64,000 nt of DNA from the NCBI RefSeq assembly GCF_002874965.1, contig NZ_CP025624.1, forward strand, positions 186,001 to 250,000. Direction: 5' to 3'. How positions within the stretch are numbered: position 1 is the stretch's first letter; every line of letters starts with the position of its first letter. The notes under the pieces are model-generated. The model saw nothing but the letters and a program-made list of their open reading frames with translations, was not told the origin of the DNA and did not search any database. The DNA is from Pseudomonas sp. NC02 (GTDB taxonomy: Bacteria > Pseudomonadota > Gammaproteobacteria > Pseudomonadales > Pseudomonadaceae). The position numbers and the translations under genes are program-made. This document shows positions 1 to 9,094 of the stretch, piece by piece.

Positions 1-1925
1 CGGGCGAGGGCGCCTGGGGCATCGAGGTGGAAACCGACACCAACCCTCTGCGCATCGAAAACAGCGGCCTGCTTTCTGCCAACGGCAATGACGCCAAGAC
101 GGTGATGTTTCTAAACGGTACGGTCGACTACATCCTCAACACCGGCACCGTCGAGGCCACGGGCACCAACGCCAATGCCTTCGAGTTTGCCGGGGCAACC
201 TTTGCCCAGAACAGCGCGACCGGCGCGCGCGGCATCGTTAACCGCGGCACGATCAGCGCCGATGGTACAGCCATTCATGTAGATGCCACGGACCAGACCT
301 CGGCGTTCGAGATCAACCAGCAAGCCGGCGAAATCCGCAGTAACGCCGGCATCGCCATCGACGCGGCAAACCTGGCCACCTTGAACTGGACGGGCGGCAA
401 GATCATCGGCGACGTGCTCAACGTCAACGCCGTGAATATCGCCGGCCAGGCCGATTTCACCGGCAGCCGCATCATCGCGCCGGTATCGGTCAACTCGGGC
501 TCGCTGAACCTGTCGGCGCCCGGTACTGCGATCACTGGCAACCTCAACGTTGCTAGCGGCGCAGGTATTGATATGCACCTGGCCGACAGCGTAGTGCCGA
601 CCACGCCGTACCTGACTGTCAACGGTGCAGCGAATTTCGCCCAGGCTTCGAAGCTGACCGTGAGCGCCAAGCCGGGCGACTTCGCCAGCACCAACAACGG
701 CACTCAGTACACCCTGTTGCAAGCCACCAGCGTGCAAGACAATGGCCTGTCTGTGGCCAGCTCGTCCTCTCTGCTGAACGTGCTGAGCTACTCGGCCGAC
801 GCGCAAACGGTCAAGGCCGTAGTGGCGGTTAAAGACAACCAGCAAGTGCAGCAGGAGCTCGCCGCGGTGGGCGCCGGCGCTGCGTCAACGACGGCGGTGA
901 ACACCTTTAAAAACGACGTACTGAGCGGACTCAATCAGAACGACCCAGTGTTCCAAACCCTGGCTGACGCCGGCACAGCACAGCAGCTTGCTCAGGTCAG
1001 CGAACAACTCAAGCCGGACGTCAATCGCGGCGCCCTGGACGTGGCGTTGTCGGGCCAGACCGTGGTCAACGGCGCGATCTTCAACCGCCTCACCGACCAG
1101 CGCGAAAGCCATCAAACCGGCGGCGTGTGGGTGCAGGGCCTGAGCAGCAACATGGACCAGGACGGGCGTGGCGGCAACAACGGCTACTCGGCCAACAGCA
1201 GCGGCATGGCCGTGGGTGTGGACGGGCGCTTGAACGACACCACCACGTTGGGCGTGGCGTACAGCTACCTTAACTCCAACATCCATTCCGACCTCGGCAA
1301 CAAGACCGATGTGGAGGGCCATGCGCTGTCGCTGTACGGCAACTGGTCGCTGCAAAACTGGTTTGTCGACGGCAGCCTCAGCTATGGCCATAACGACAAC
1401 GACAGCAAACGCCATATCGCCGGCACCACAGCCAAGGGCAGTTACGACAGCAATGTGCTGTCTGCCAGTGTGATCGGCGGCTACAGCTTCAAGCCGTCGC
1501 AGGCCGTGGTGATCGAGCCGCGCGTGGCAGCGCGTTACGCCAACGTGCGCATGGACGGTTTCAACGAGAAGGGCTCCTCGGCCGCGCTGAGCACCCAGTC
1601 GCAACGCTATGAAGTGGGCGAGCTGGGCGCTGGTGTGCGCTTGGCGGGCAACTTGCCCATGGGTGCCGGTAGCTTGCAGCCGGAAGCAACCTTGATGGCG
1701 TATCACGACCTGATGGGTGATCGCGTCGCACAAACCTCCAGCTATGTGCTCGGCGGTTCTGCGTTCACCGTCACCGGCGCTTCGGTGGCGCGTGACAGCT
1801 ATGAAGCCAGTGTCGGCGTGAACTACCAGGTGTCGGACTTTACCGTGGGTGCCAGCTACACCCGCCAGGCCCGCAGTGGTTTTGATGCCGATGGGGTCAT
1901 GCTCAAGGCGCGGTACGCGTTTTAA
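1..1925 (+). CDS. Autotransporter (type V secretion), C-terminal part; 5' end outside window
   Basis: The frame is open from base 3 to the stop at 1923-1925, so this is the 3' part of a larger gene; about 640 residues are visible. The first 270 or so are rich in Asn, Gly, Thr and Ala with recurring NRGTIS-type turns, as in beta-helical passenger domains. From about residue 375 (VWVQGLSSN) to the end the pattern is that of an autotransporter outer-membrane beta-barrel with alternating hydrophobic residues, and it ends in Phe (ARYAF), the usual barrel-insertion signal. The barrel would sit in the outer membrane and display the passenger. No protease or lipase active site is visible, so an adhesin-like role is only a guess. 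Confidence 0.9.
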   Translation, partial: GEGAWGIEVETDTNPLRIENSGLLSANGNDAKTVMFLNGTVDYILNTGTVEATGTNANAFEFAGATFAQNSATGARGIVNRGTISADGTAIHVDATDQTSAFEINQQAGEIRSNAGIAIDAANLATLNWTGGKIIGDVLNVNAVNIAGQADFTGSRIIAPVSVNSGSLNLSAPGTAITGNLNVASGAGIDMHLADSVVPTTPYLTVNGAANFAQASKLTVSAKPGDFASTNNGTQYTLLQATSVQDNGLSVASSSSLLNVLSYSADAQTVKAVVAVKDNQQVQQELAAVGAGAASTTAVNTFKNDVLSGLNQNDPVFQTLADAGTAQQLAQVSEQLKPDVNRGALDVALSGQTVVNGAIFNRLTDQRESHQTGGVWVQGLSSNMDQDGRGGNNGYSANSSGMAVGVDGRLNDTTTLGVAYSYLNSNIHSDLGNKTDVEGHALSLYGNWSLQNWFVDGSLSYGHNDNDSKRHIAGTTAKGSYDSNVLSASVIGGYSFKPSQAVVIEPRVAARYANVRMDGFNEKGSSAALSTQSQRYEVGELGAGVRLAGNLPMGAGSLQPEATLMAYHDLMGDRVAQTSSYVLGGSAFTVTGASVARDSYEASVGVNYQVSDFTVGASYTRQARSGFDADGVMLKARYAF

Positions 1926-1950
1926 GTATTACGGCCGATAGAAAACGGCA

Positions 1951-1990
1951 TCGGGCTGCGGTTCTCCCACGTAGCCCGAGCCAGACTTTT
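1951..1990 (+). terminator. Probable terminator of the autotransporter gene
   Basis: TCGGGCTGCG (1951-1960) can pair with CGTAGCCCGA (1970-1979) with one wobble. A short T run follows after seven bases. The T run is short and offset, so this is a moderate call. Confidence 0.45.
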
Positions 1991-2013
1991 AAATGTGCTC
2001 AAGGAAGTAACCC

Positions 2014-2607
2014 ATGAAAAAGACCTCACTCTTAATCCTCGCCCTGGTCTTGGCCGGCTGCCACTCCACTGCCAGGAACTCCTCGCCAAGCCTGCTGACG
2101 GACGGCGTCCAGTTGCAGCAGAAAAAGGTCGAGGTGGACGCCGAACACGCCAAGGTCATCATGAAGGCAACCGGTTTTACCTATCCGGTGCAGTTCTCCG
2201 TACGCCGTAGTTCCGATGCAGACCAGCGACCGGAAATCCTCGGGACGGTGGTGGATTCCGGCCGTGGCAAGGTATTCGGCTGGATCGCCAAGATGAACGA
2301 AGTGGGCAACAGCGCCGTCGCCAAACGCTTCCCGCAGTTGGAAGTGCAGGCTGACCCGGGGCAGCCCTTTGAAGTGATCGGCGAGTCACGGGTCTACAAC
2401 GCCAACTATGTCGGCCTCGTCAAAACCTATGTGTATGAGTGCGGCCCCATGAGTTCGACCTTCAAGCCTGAGAAGCAAAAGGTTTACCTGGTGGAATTCG
2501 TGATTATCGGGAAGGGCTGTGAGCAGCATGTGTATGACGTAACTGCGCCTAATGAGCGTGTCCCGGTGGCGACTGTGGCGGCGACAGGAAATATTCCGTC
2601 GCTCTAA
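2014..2607 (+). CDS. Putative lipoprotein, function unknown
   Basis: A 197-residue protein. The start ATG follows AAGGA at 2002-2006. The N-terminus MKKTSLLILALVLAGC is a lipoprotein signal peptide with the lipobox LAGC, so Cys16 would be lipidated and the protein anchored in the cell envelope. The mature part has no transmembrane segment and alternates short beta-prone stretches; it has two further Cys residues near the C-terminus (YECGP and GKGCEQ) that could form a disulfide. I do not recognise the family. It lies alone between the autotransporter and the vWA gene on the same strand, with 74 bases to the latter. No function can be assigned. Confidence 0.75.
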   Translation: MKKTSLLILALVLAGCHSTARNSSPSLLTDGVQLQQKKVEVDAEHAKVIMKATGFTYPVQFSVRRSSDADQRPEILGTVVDSGRGKVFGWIAKMNEVGNSAVAKRFPQLEVQADPGQPFEVIGESRVYNANYVGLVKTYVYECGPMSSTFKPEKQKVYLVEFVIIGKGCEQHVYDVTAPNERVPVATVAATGNIPSL

Positions 2608-2681
2608 GTTGCTTTAACCCGAATCGCCAGCCCCTTGCGTCTGACCTTGTGAACGGATCATTCATTCACGAGGTTCAGCCC

Positions 2682-4343
2682 ATGTCCCGTCCTCTTCTGC
2701 TGTTGCGTCCTGCCGCCCAAGGCTTCACCGTGACCCTGCTGGTGGCGCTTGCCGGGTGTGGGCTCTCTTCATCCCGTGACGTGGCCAAGCCCGCTGAGTC
2801 GGCGCCTGTCGTGGAGGTGCAAAGTGAGCCCGCCAGCGTCCAGGGGGCCATGGTCAAGCGGATGGTTGCGCCTGCACCGATGGCGTCGCGATTGGTCATG
2901 AACGACTCGATCGCCATGCAATACCAGACCGAGCCTCGGGAGCACTATCAGAACCTCCCGGACAACCCGATTCGCAGCGTTGCCGAAACACCGGTCTCCA
3001 CCTTCAGCGTCGATGTCGACACCGGCAGCTATGCCAACGTACGACGTTTCCTTAATCAAGGCAGCCTGCCGCCCGAAGGTGCTGTGCGACTTGAGGAGAT
3101 GGTCAATTACTTCCCTTATGACTACGCCTTGCCCACCGACGGCTCGCCCTTTGGCGTGACCACTGAAGTAGCACCGTCACCCTGGAACCCCCACACCCGA
3201 CTGTTGCGCATCGGCATCAAGGCCTCGGACCGCGCGGTGGCAGACCTGGCACCGGCCAACCTGGTGTTCCTGGTGGACGTATCCGGCTCGATGAATCGCC
3301 GCGAAGGCCTGCCTCTGGTCAAGAGCACCCTGAAATTGCTGGTGGACCAACTGCGCGACCAGGACCGCGTCTCGCTGGTGGTCTACGCCGGCGAATCGCG
3401 GGTGGTGCTCAAGCCCACCTCGGGCCGGGACAAAACCAAAATCCGCAACGCCATCGACCAACTCACCGCCGGTGGCTCCACCGCAGGCGCGTCGGGGATC
3501 GAAATGGCCTACCAAATGGCCCGCGAAGGGTTTATCGACAAAGGCATCAACCGCATCCTGCTGGCCACCGACGGTGACTTCAACGTAGGCGTGAGCGACT
3601 TCGACAGCCTCAAGCAATTGGCGGTCGACCAGCGCAAAAGCGGCGTGTCCCTGACCACCCTCGGCTTCGGTGTGGATAACTACAACGAACACCTGATGGA
3701 ACAACTGGCCGATGCCGGTGATGGCAACTACGCCTATATCGACAACCTGCGCGAAGCCCGCAAAGTGCTGGTGGACCAGCTCAGCTCGACCCTCGCTGTG
3801 GTGGCCCGGGATGTGAAGCTGCAAGTGGAATTCAATCCGGCGCAGGTCAGCGAATACCGATTGCTCGGCTATGAAAACCGCGCCCTGAAGCGTGAGGATT
3901 TCAACAACGACAAGGTCGACGCCGGAGAAATCGGTGCCGGGCACACGGTGACCGCGTTGTATGAAATTGTCCCGAAGGGTGAACAGGGCTGGCTGGAGCC
4001 ACTGCGCTACGCATCGGCAACCAAGGCTGACGGTAAAACTGATGAGTTGGCGATGTTGCGGGTACGCTACAAACCAGCGGAAGGCGGCGATAGCCGACTG
4101 ATCGAACACCCGATCAGCAACCAGCACAGCGGCAAACCCAGCGACGACCTGCGCTTCTCTGCTGCCGTGGCCGCCTTCGCCCAGCAACTCAAGGGTGATG
4201 GCCGCTACACTGGCAGCATGAGTTTCAAGGACACGGCCGCACTGGCCCGCTCCGCTCGGGGCGACGACCCTTTTGGTTTGCGCGGCGAGTTTGTGCAACT
4301 GGTCGAATTGGCCCAGAGCCTCCAGGCCCCGGCCAAACACTGA
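2682..4343 (+). CDS. vWA-domain lipoprotein (YfbK-type)
   Basis: A 553-residue protein. The ATG at 2682 is preferred over an upstream in-frame GTG at 2649 because GAGG (2670-2673) precedes it at normal spacing and a signal peptide starts there, ending in the lipobox LAGC (Cys26). After a low-complexity linker come a conserved N-terminal domain (FSVDVDTGSYANVRRFL), a von Willebrand A domain with an intact MIDAS motif DVSGSM (Asp199 to Ser203), and a C-terminal domain of the type found in E. coli YfbK. vWA domains bind divalent metal and protein partners. The gene is followed after 26 bases by an ECF sigma factor and a membrane protein, so it may be part of, or regulated by, that envelope-signalling unit (inference). 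Confidence 0.85.
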   Translation: MSRPLLLLRPAAQGFTVTLLVALAGCGLSSSRDVAKPAESAPVVEVQSEPASVQGAMVKRMVAPAPMASRLVMNDSIAMQYQTEPREHYQNLPDNPIRSVAETPVSTFSVDVDTGSYANVRRFLNQGSLPPEGAVRLEEMVNYFPYDYALPTDGSPFGVTTEVAPSPWNPHTRLLRIGIKASDRAVADLAPANLVFLVDVSGSMNRREGLPLVKSTLKLLVDQLRDQDRVSLVVYAGESRVVLKPTSGRDKTKIRNAIDQLTAGGSTAGASGIEMAYQMAREGFIDKGINRILLATDGDFNVGVSDFDSLKQLAVDQRKSGVSLTTLGFGVDNYNEHLMEQLADAGDGNYAYIDNLREARKVLVDQLSSTLAVVARDVKLQVEFNPAQVSEYRLLGYENRALKREDFNNDKVDAGEIGAGHTVTALYEIVPKGEQGWLEPLRYASATKADGKTDELAMLRVRYKPAEGGDSRLIEHPISNQHSGKPSDDLRFSAAVAAFAQQLKGDGRYTGSMSFKDTAALARSARGDDPFGLRGEFVQLVELAQSLQAPAKH

Positions 4344-4369
4344 TCCACCTCAAAGGAGTGCGCCACCTG

Positions 4370-4930
4370 ATGGATTCACCCAGCGACGAAGCCCTGCTGT
4401 CCCGCTACCGCAGCGGCGACGGTGCAGCGTTCGAGGCCCTGTATGCGCGGCATCGACAGGGCCTGTACCGTTTTCTGGTGTCCTTGAGCAACAAGGCCGA
4501 ACTGGCCGAGGAAGTGTTCCAGGACACCTGGCTCAGCCTGATCCGCAGCACCAGCGAGCCACAGGGCCGGGCGAGCTTTCGCACCTGGCTGTTCCAGATT
4601 GCCCGCAACCGCCTGATCGACCACTGGCGCAAGCACGGCATCCACAACCCGCTGCACGACAGCTACGATGAGCAGCTTCACGGCCAGCCCGACGACAGCG
4701 CCGGGCCTGAGCAACTGCTGAGCCTGAGCCGCGACCAGGCGCGCCTGGACAGCGCACTGCAAGACTTGTCCGAAGACCAGCGCGAAGTGTTCCTGCTGCG
4801 CCTGCATGGCGAGCTGGAAGTGCCACAAATCGCCGCGCTCACCGGCGCCCCACTGGAAACGGTCAAAAGCCGCTTGCGTTACGCCCAGCAGAAACTGCGC
4901 CGACTGCTGGCCGAGGAGGTACCCGCATGA
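4370..4930 (+). CDS. ECF-type RNA polymerase sigma factor
   Basis: A 186-residue sigma-70-family protein. ATG 4370 is chosen because AAAGGAG (4352-4358) lies at proper spacing; an earlier GTG at 4358 would overlap that site. Region 2 is clear (AELAEEVFQDTWLSL ... FRTWLFQIARNRLIDHWRK, about residues 45-88) and region 4 has a helix-turn-helix (PQIAALTGAPLETVKSRL, about residues 150-168). Size and domain content fit extracytoplasmic-function sigma factors, which direct polymerase to a small stress or envelope regulon. The next gene overlaps by 4 bases (ATGA), so the two are translationally coupled, the usual sigma/anti-sigma arrangement. The target promoters cannot be told from the sequence. Confidence 0.9.
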   Translation: MDSPSDEALLSRYRSGDGAAFEALYARHRQGLYRFLVSLSNKAELAEEVFQDTWLSLIRSTSEPQGRASFRTWLFQIARNRLIDHWRKHGIHNPLHDSYDEQLHGQPDDSAGPEQLLSLSRDQARLDSALQDLSEDQREVFLLRLHGELEVPQIAALTGAPLETVKSRLRYAQQKLRRLLAEEVPA

Positions 4931-5526
4931 CTGACCCCCGACATACCCAGGACTCGAACGACGAGCTGCTGATCGAGCATTTCCGTCAACACACCAGCGG
5001 CGAGCCGCCGGCTTCCCTGGACGCCTTCATCCTGGCCACCGCCCACCGTGAAGCACCGGTGCGGCAACCCGGCCTGTGGCAGCGTTGGTTACAGGCCTGC
5101 CAACGGCCGCGCTGGCAGATGGCGTTTGCCACCGTCGCGGGTGTGGCCCTGATGATTGGTTTGGTCACGCGCTCGCCGGTGCCGCAGCCGGAGTTATCCA
5201 CAGGCACTTACGCGGCCGCCCCGCAGGAACTGGCTCGTCCAGCCCCGGCAGCCGCGCCGATGGCTCGATTCTCCGTGGCTCCGCAGGCCGATAGCGCACC
5301 GCAGGTGCAGGCAGAAGTCGCGGGTTCGCTGGCGGATGAGCCGGTGGCGAAGATGAGCAAGCGCTCGGCTGTTGTGCTGCCGCCATTGGAGCAAGGGCTG
5401 CAGGAAATCCTGCGGTTGCGGCAGGCGGGAGAGGCGAAGGCGGCGGATGAGAAGCTGCTGGAGTTGCATAAGCGCTTTCCCAAGGAAGACTTGCCGGCGC
5501 GGTTGGAGGCGTTGCAGAAACCCTGA
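4927..5526 (+). CDS. Single-pass membrane protein, candidate anti-sigma factor
   Basis: A 199-residue protein starting inside the sigma gene stop (ATGA overlap). Residues 1-60 are cytoplasmic-like and charged, about 64-81 form one transmembrane segment ([15 protein letters not shown]), and the rest is an Ala/Pro-rich periplasmic stretch ending in a charged helical tail ([20 protein letters not shown]). The position and topology are those of an anti-sigma factor. However, the zinc-binding HxxxCxxC motif of ZAS-type anti-sigmas is absent, so assignment rests on context only. A strong terminator follows 13 bases after the stop, closing the vWA-sigma-membrane protein operon. Confidence 0.7.
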   Translation: MTDPRHTQDSNDELLIEHFRQHTSGEPPASLDAFILATAHREAPVRQPGLWQRWLQACQRPRWQMAFATVAGVALMIGLVTRSPVPQPELSTGTYAAAPQELARPAPAAAPMARFSVAPQADSAPQVQAEVAGSLADEPVAKMSKRSAVVLPPLEQGLQEILRLRQAGEAKAADEKLLELHKRFPKEDLPARLEALQKP

Positions 5527-5539
5527 ATCGACGCCCACA

Positions 5540-5573
5540 AAAAAGCCCCAGGCCTTTCGACCTGGGGCTTTTT
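5540..5573. terminator. Bidirectional rho-independent terminator
   Basis: AAAAAGCCCCAGG (5540-5552) pairs perfectly with CCTGGGGCTTTTT (5561-5573) around an 8-base loop. T runs exist on both strands, so it can end the operon on the left and the tRNA-Arg transcript coming from the right. Confidence 0.9.
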
Positions 5574-5583
5574 CATCTGTATC

Positions 5584-5660
5584 TGGTGCACCCGGCGGGA
5601 TTCGAACCCACGACCCCTGCCTTCGGAGGGCAGTACTCTATCCAGCTGAGCTACGGATGC
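5584..5660 (-). tRNA. tRNA-Arg (anticodon CCG)
   Basis: On the minus strand the cloverleaf is complete: acceptor GCATCCG/CGGGTGC with discriminator A and encoded CCA (complement of 5584-5586), D-arm GCTCAGCTGGATAGAGT, anticodon stem CTGCC/GGCAG with loop CTCCGAA, and T-loop GGTTCGAATCC. The anticodon CCG reads CGG arginine codons. The length is 77 bases. No integrase gene or duplicated tRNA end was noticed nearby, so the site appears unoccupied by an integrative element. Confidence 0.97.
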
Positions 5661-5884
5661 TTGTGCGGGCGACATCATACCCATGTCGACCTTGGGCGTC
5701 CATGCCGCTTTTCGCCCGGCCACCGGTAGGAATACGCGCCGCTGACGCCCTGTGCCGGGCATCTCGGCGCAATACGGTGGAACTCGCCCGAAACACGCTG
5801 ATCAGAAAAATCGAGCAAATGCGCCGTTTTCGTTCTTTTTTTCGAACAGACTATTGCCCTGCACCCCCATTGATCCTAGGATTC

Positions 5885-5900
5885 GTTTGAGATTTCAAAC
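5885..5900. promoter_or_regulatory. Inverted repeat upstream of gabD (candidate operator)
   Basis: GTTTGA and TCAAAC form a perfect dyad with a 4-base spacer in the 395-base gap between the tRNA and gabD. It lies about 155 bases before the gabD start. The rest of this gap has no open frame with a convincing ribosome site. A regulator of gabDT could bind here; this is inference from position only. Confidence 0.3.
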
Positions 5901-6055
5901 GCTCCTGCCTGGGTGCTGAACCGCACATTTGTCCTTTCGTGCGCTATTTACGTGCTTGCGCCCAGTGAATGATTTCCCTGACGGCAGCCCTCAAGGCGCC
6001 TTTCAACAACTCTAATTCGCTCCGCGCGTGCGCGGTGCTGTTAAGGAAAGCCGAC

Positions 6056-7498
6056 ATGCAGCTCAAAGACACCCAGTTGTTCCGCCAGCAAGCCTTCATT
6101 GATGGCGCTTGGGTCGATGCGGACAACGGTCAAACGATCAAGGTCAACAACCCCGCTACCGGCGAAATCCTCGGTACCGTGCCAAAAATGGGCGCCGCCG
6201 AAACCCGTCGCGCCATTGAAGCAGCTGACAAGGCCCTGCCGGCCTGGCGTGCACTCACCGCCAAGGACCGCGCCAACAAGCTGCGCCGCTGGTTCGAGCT
6301 GATCATCGAGAACCAGGATGACCTGGCTCGCCTGATGACCCTGGAACAAGGCAAGCCGCTGGCCGAAGCCAAGGGCGAAATCGTTTACGCCGCTTCGTTC
6401 ATCGAGTGGTTCGCCGAAGAAGCCAAGCGAGTCTACGGTGATGTGATTCCCGGCCACCAGCCGGACAAGCGCCTGATCGTGATCAAGCAACCAATCGGCG
6501 TTACCGCTGCCATCACCCCGTGGAACTTCCCGGCCGCGATGATCACCCGTAAAGCCGGCCCGGCCCTGGCTGCCGGTTGCACCATGGTGCTCAAGCCTGC
6601 GTCGCAAACCCCGTTCTCCGCGTTCGCCCTGGCTGAACTGGCCCAGCGTGCCGGGATTCCGAAAGGTGTGTTCAGCGTGGTCTCCGGCAGCGCCGGCGAT
6701 ATCGGCAGCGAGCTGACCAGCAACCCGATCGTGCGTAAGTTGTCCTTCACCGGCTCCACCGAAATCGGTCGCCAGCTGATGGCCGAATGCGCCAAGGACA
6801 TCAAGAAGGTTTCCCTGGAACTGGGCGGCAACGCGCCGTTCATCGTGTTCGACGACGCAGACCTGGATAAGGCCGTCGAAGGCGCGATCATTTCCAAGTA
6901 CCGCAACAACGGCCAGACCTGCGTCTGCGCCAACCGTCTGTACATCCAGGATTCGGTGTACGACGCGTTCGCCGAGAAACTGAAAGTGGCAGTGGCCAAG
7001 CTGAAGATCGGCAATGGTCTGGAAGAGGGCACCACCACCGGCCCGCTGATCGACGAGAAGGCCGTGGCCAAGGTTCAGGAGCACATCGCTGATGCCCTGA
7101 GCAAAGGCGCGACCCTGTTGGCTGGCGGCAAGGTGATGGAAGGCAACTTCTTCGAGCCGACCATCCTGGTCAACGTGCCGAAAGATGCTGCCGTGGCCAA
7201 GGAAGAAACCTTCGGCCCACTGGCGCCGCTGTTCCGCTTCAAAGACGAAGCTGAAGTGATCGCGATGTCCAACGACACCGAATTCGGCCTGGCTTCCTAC
7301 TTCTATGCCCGCGACCTGGGCCGTGTGTTCCGTGTGGCTGAAGCCCTGGAATACGGCATGGTCGGCGTCAACACCGGGTTGATCTCCAACGAAGTGGCGC
7401 CGTTCGGCGGCATCAAGGCTTCGGGCCTGGGCCGTGAAGGCTCCAAGTACGGGATCGAGGACTACCTGGAAATCAAATACCTCTGCCTGGGCATCTAA
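6056..7498 (+). CDS. gabD: NADP-dependent succinate-semialdehyde dehydrogenase
   Basis: GabD oxidises succinate semialdehyde to succinate, the last step of GABA degradation. The 480-residue protein is full length for the family. ATG 6056 follows TAAGGAAAG (6042-6050); an in-frame ATG at 5969 lacks a ribosome site and would add a non-homologous tail. Aldehyde-dehydrogenase hallmarks are present: TPWNFP, FTGSTEIG (cofactor binding), the general-base Glu in LELGGNAPF (about 255), and the catalytic Cys289 in NNGQTCVCANR. The second Cys at 291 matches the redox-active pair known in E. coli GabD. gabT follows 181 bases later on the same strand. Confidence 0.96.
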   Translation: MQLKDTQLFRQQAFIDGAWVDADNGQTIKVNNPATGEILGTVPKMGAAETRRAIEAADKALPAWRALTAKDRANKLRRWFELIIENQDDLARLMTLEQGKPLAEAKGEIVYAASFIEWFAEEAKRVYGDVIPGHQPDKRLIVIKQPIGVTAAITPWNFPAAMITRKAGPALAAGCTMVLKPASQTPFSAFALAELAQRAGIPKGVFSVVSGSAGDIGSELTSNPIVRKLSFTGSTEIGRQLMAECAKDIKKVSLELGGNAPFIVFDDADLDKAVEGAIISKYRNNGQTCVCANRLYIQDSVYDAFAEKLKVAVAKLKIGNGLEEGTTTGPLIDEKAVAKVQEHIADALSKGATLLAGGKVMEGNFFEPTILVNVPKDAAVAKEETFGPLAPLFRFKDEAEVIAMSNDTEFGLASYFYARDLGRVFRVAEALEYGMVGVNTGLISNEVAPFGGIKASGLGREGSKYGIEDYLEIKYLCLGI

Positions 7499-7679
7499 GC
7501 CCGGCAAGGCATTGTTGCAAACGCAAAGGGCACGAGAGCGCTGTCCCTTTGCGTGTTTCACCCGTTATTCGTAGTGGCCGGGAAAGCTGTGGCAGTCGAT
7601 CATCGCATGCTGCCGTAGTTGCCTCCCCGCCACGTATTCCTTGGACCACGCCACCCGATGAGTGGCGAATGAGGACTTT

Positions 7680-8957
7680 ATGAGCAAGACCAACGCATCC
7701 CTGATGAAACGCCGCGAAGCCGCTGTACCACGCGGTGTTGGCCAGATTCACCCGATCTTCGCCGAGTCGGCGAAGAACGCCACCGTGACCGACGTTGAAG
7801 GTCGCGAGTTCATCGACTTCGCCGGTGGTATCGCCGTGCTGAACACCGGCCACGTGCACCCGAAAATCATCGCCGCCGTGACCGAACAGCTGAACAAGCT
7901 GACTCACACCTGCTTCCAGGTACTGGCTTACGAACCGTACGTTGAGCTGTGCGAAAAAGTTAACGCCAAGGTCCCGGGTGATTTCGCCAAGAAAACCCTG
8001 CTGGTCACCACCGGTTCCGAAGCGGTAGAGAACGCCGTGAAGATCGCCCGTGCCGCCACTGGCCGTGCCGGCGTGATCGCGTTCACCGGCGCCTACCACG
8101 GTCGCACCATGATGACCCTGGGCCTCACCGGCAAAGTCGTGCCGTACTCGGCCGGCATGGGCCTGATGCCAGGCGGCGTGTTCCGCGCGCTGTTCCCGAA
8201 CGAACTGCACGGTGTGAGCGATGACGACTCCATCGCCAGCATCGAACGCATCTTCAAGAACGATGCCGAGCCGCGTGATATCGCTGCCATCATCATCGAG
8301 CCGGTGCAGGGCGAAGGCGGTTTCTACGTCGCGCCTAAATCCTTCATGAAGCGCCTGCGCGAACTGTGCGACAAGCACGGCATCCTGCTGATCGCCGACG
8401 AAGTGCAAACCGGTGCCGGCCGTACCGGTACTTTCTTCGCCATGGAACAGATGGGCGTTGCCGCCGACCTGACCACCTTCGCCAAATCCATCGCAGGCGG
8501 CTTCCCGCTGGCCGGTGTGTGCGGCAAGGCTGAATACATGGACGCCATTGCTCCGGGCGGCCTGGGCGGCACCTACGCTGGTAGCCCGATCGCTTGCGCC
8601 GCGGCCCTGGCCGTGATGGAAGTGTTCGAAGAAGAGCACCTGCTGGACCGCTGCAAGGCTGTGGGCGAGCGCCTGGTGACCGGTCTGAAAGCTATCCAGG
8701 CCAAGTACCCGGTGATCGGTGAAGTGCGTGCCCTGGGCGCGATGATTGCGGTCGAGCTGTTCGAAGATGGCGACAGCCACAAGCCGAACGCCGCTGCTGT
8801 CGCTTCCGTGGTGGCCAAGGCGCGTGACAAGGGCTTGATCCTGCTGTCCTGCGGCACCTACGGCAACGTGTTGCGCGTGCTGGTTCCGCTGACTTCGCCG
8901 GACGAGCAGTTGGACAAAGGCCTGGCGATCATCGAAGAGTGCTTCTCCGAGTTGTGA
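7680..8957 (+). CDS. gabT: 4-aminobutyrate aminotransferase
   Basis: GabT transfers the amino group of GABA to 2-oxoglutarate, giving the succinate semialdehyde used by GabD. The protein has 425 residues. ATG 7680 is preceded by GAGG at 7671-7674; a TTG at 7662 is in frame but has no support. Class-III aminotransferase features are clear: TTGSEAVENAVKIAR (PLP phosphate), GAYHGRT, the Asp of IADEVQTGAGRTG, and the PLP-binding Lys269 in TFAKSIAGGFPL. A strong terminator follows. It is probably co-expressed with gabD. Confidence 0.96.
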   Translation: MSKTNASLMKRREAAVPRGVGQIHPIFAESAKNATVTDVEGREFIDFAGGIAVLNTGHVHPKIIAAVTEQLNKLTHTCFQVLAYEPYVELCEKVNAKVPGDFAKKTLLVTTGSEAVENAVKIARAATGRAGVIAFTGAYHGRTMMTLGLTGKVVPYSAGMGLMPGGVFRALFPNELHGVSDDDSIASIERIFKNDAEPRDIAAIIIEPVQGEGGFYVAPKSFMKRLRELCDKHGILLIADEVQTGAGRTGTFFAMEQMGVAADLTTFAKSIAGGFPLAGVCGKAEYMDAIAPGGLGGTYAGSPIACAAALAVMEVFEEEHLLDRCKAVGERLVTGLKAIQAKYPVIGEVRALGAMIAVELFEDGDSHKPNAAAVASVVAKARDKGLILLSCGTYGNVLRVLVPLTSPDEQLDKGLAIIEECFSEL

Positions 8958-8978
8958 TCAAAAGTTGACCTGATCGAC

Positions 8979-9006
8979 AAAAAACCCGCTTAGGCGGGTT
9001 TTTTTG
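8979..9006 (+). terminator. Rho-independent terminator after gabT
   Basis: The stem CCCGC/GCGGG (8985-8989 and 8994-8998) is extended by the A and T runs on either side, with loop TTAG and a seven-base T tail. Confidence 0.92.
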
Positions 9007-9094
9007 TGCCCGATGAACGGTATTCAGCCGTTGTTCATTGTACGCAGGCGGCTCCTTTGTCTAAGGTGCTGGTATTGCCGATGGAGCGTGCTGG

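Noticed and set aside
3177..4340. A long minus-strand frame under the vWA gene
   Set aside because: Shadow of the plus-strand gene; no ribosome site and no recognisable domain.
5584..5660. Integration site of a genomic island at tRNA-Arg
   Set aside because: No integrase, no duplicated tRNA 3' end and ordinary housekeeping genes on both sides.
5372..5890. A 172-codon frame running through the terminator and tRNA-Arg
   Set aside because: It crosses a terminator and a tRNA gene on the other strand, so it cannot be a real protein gene.
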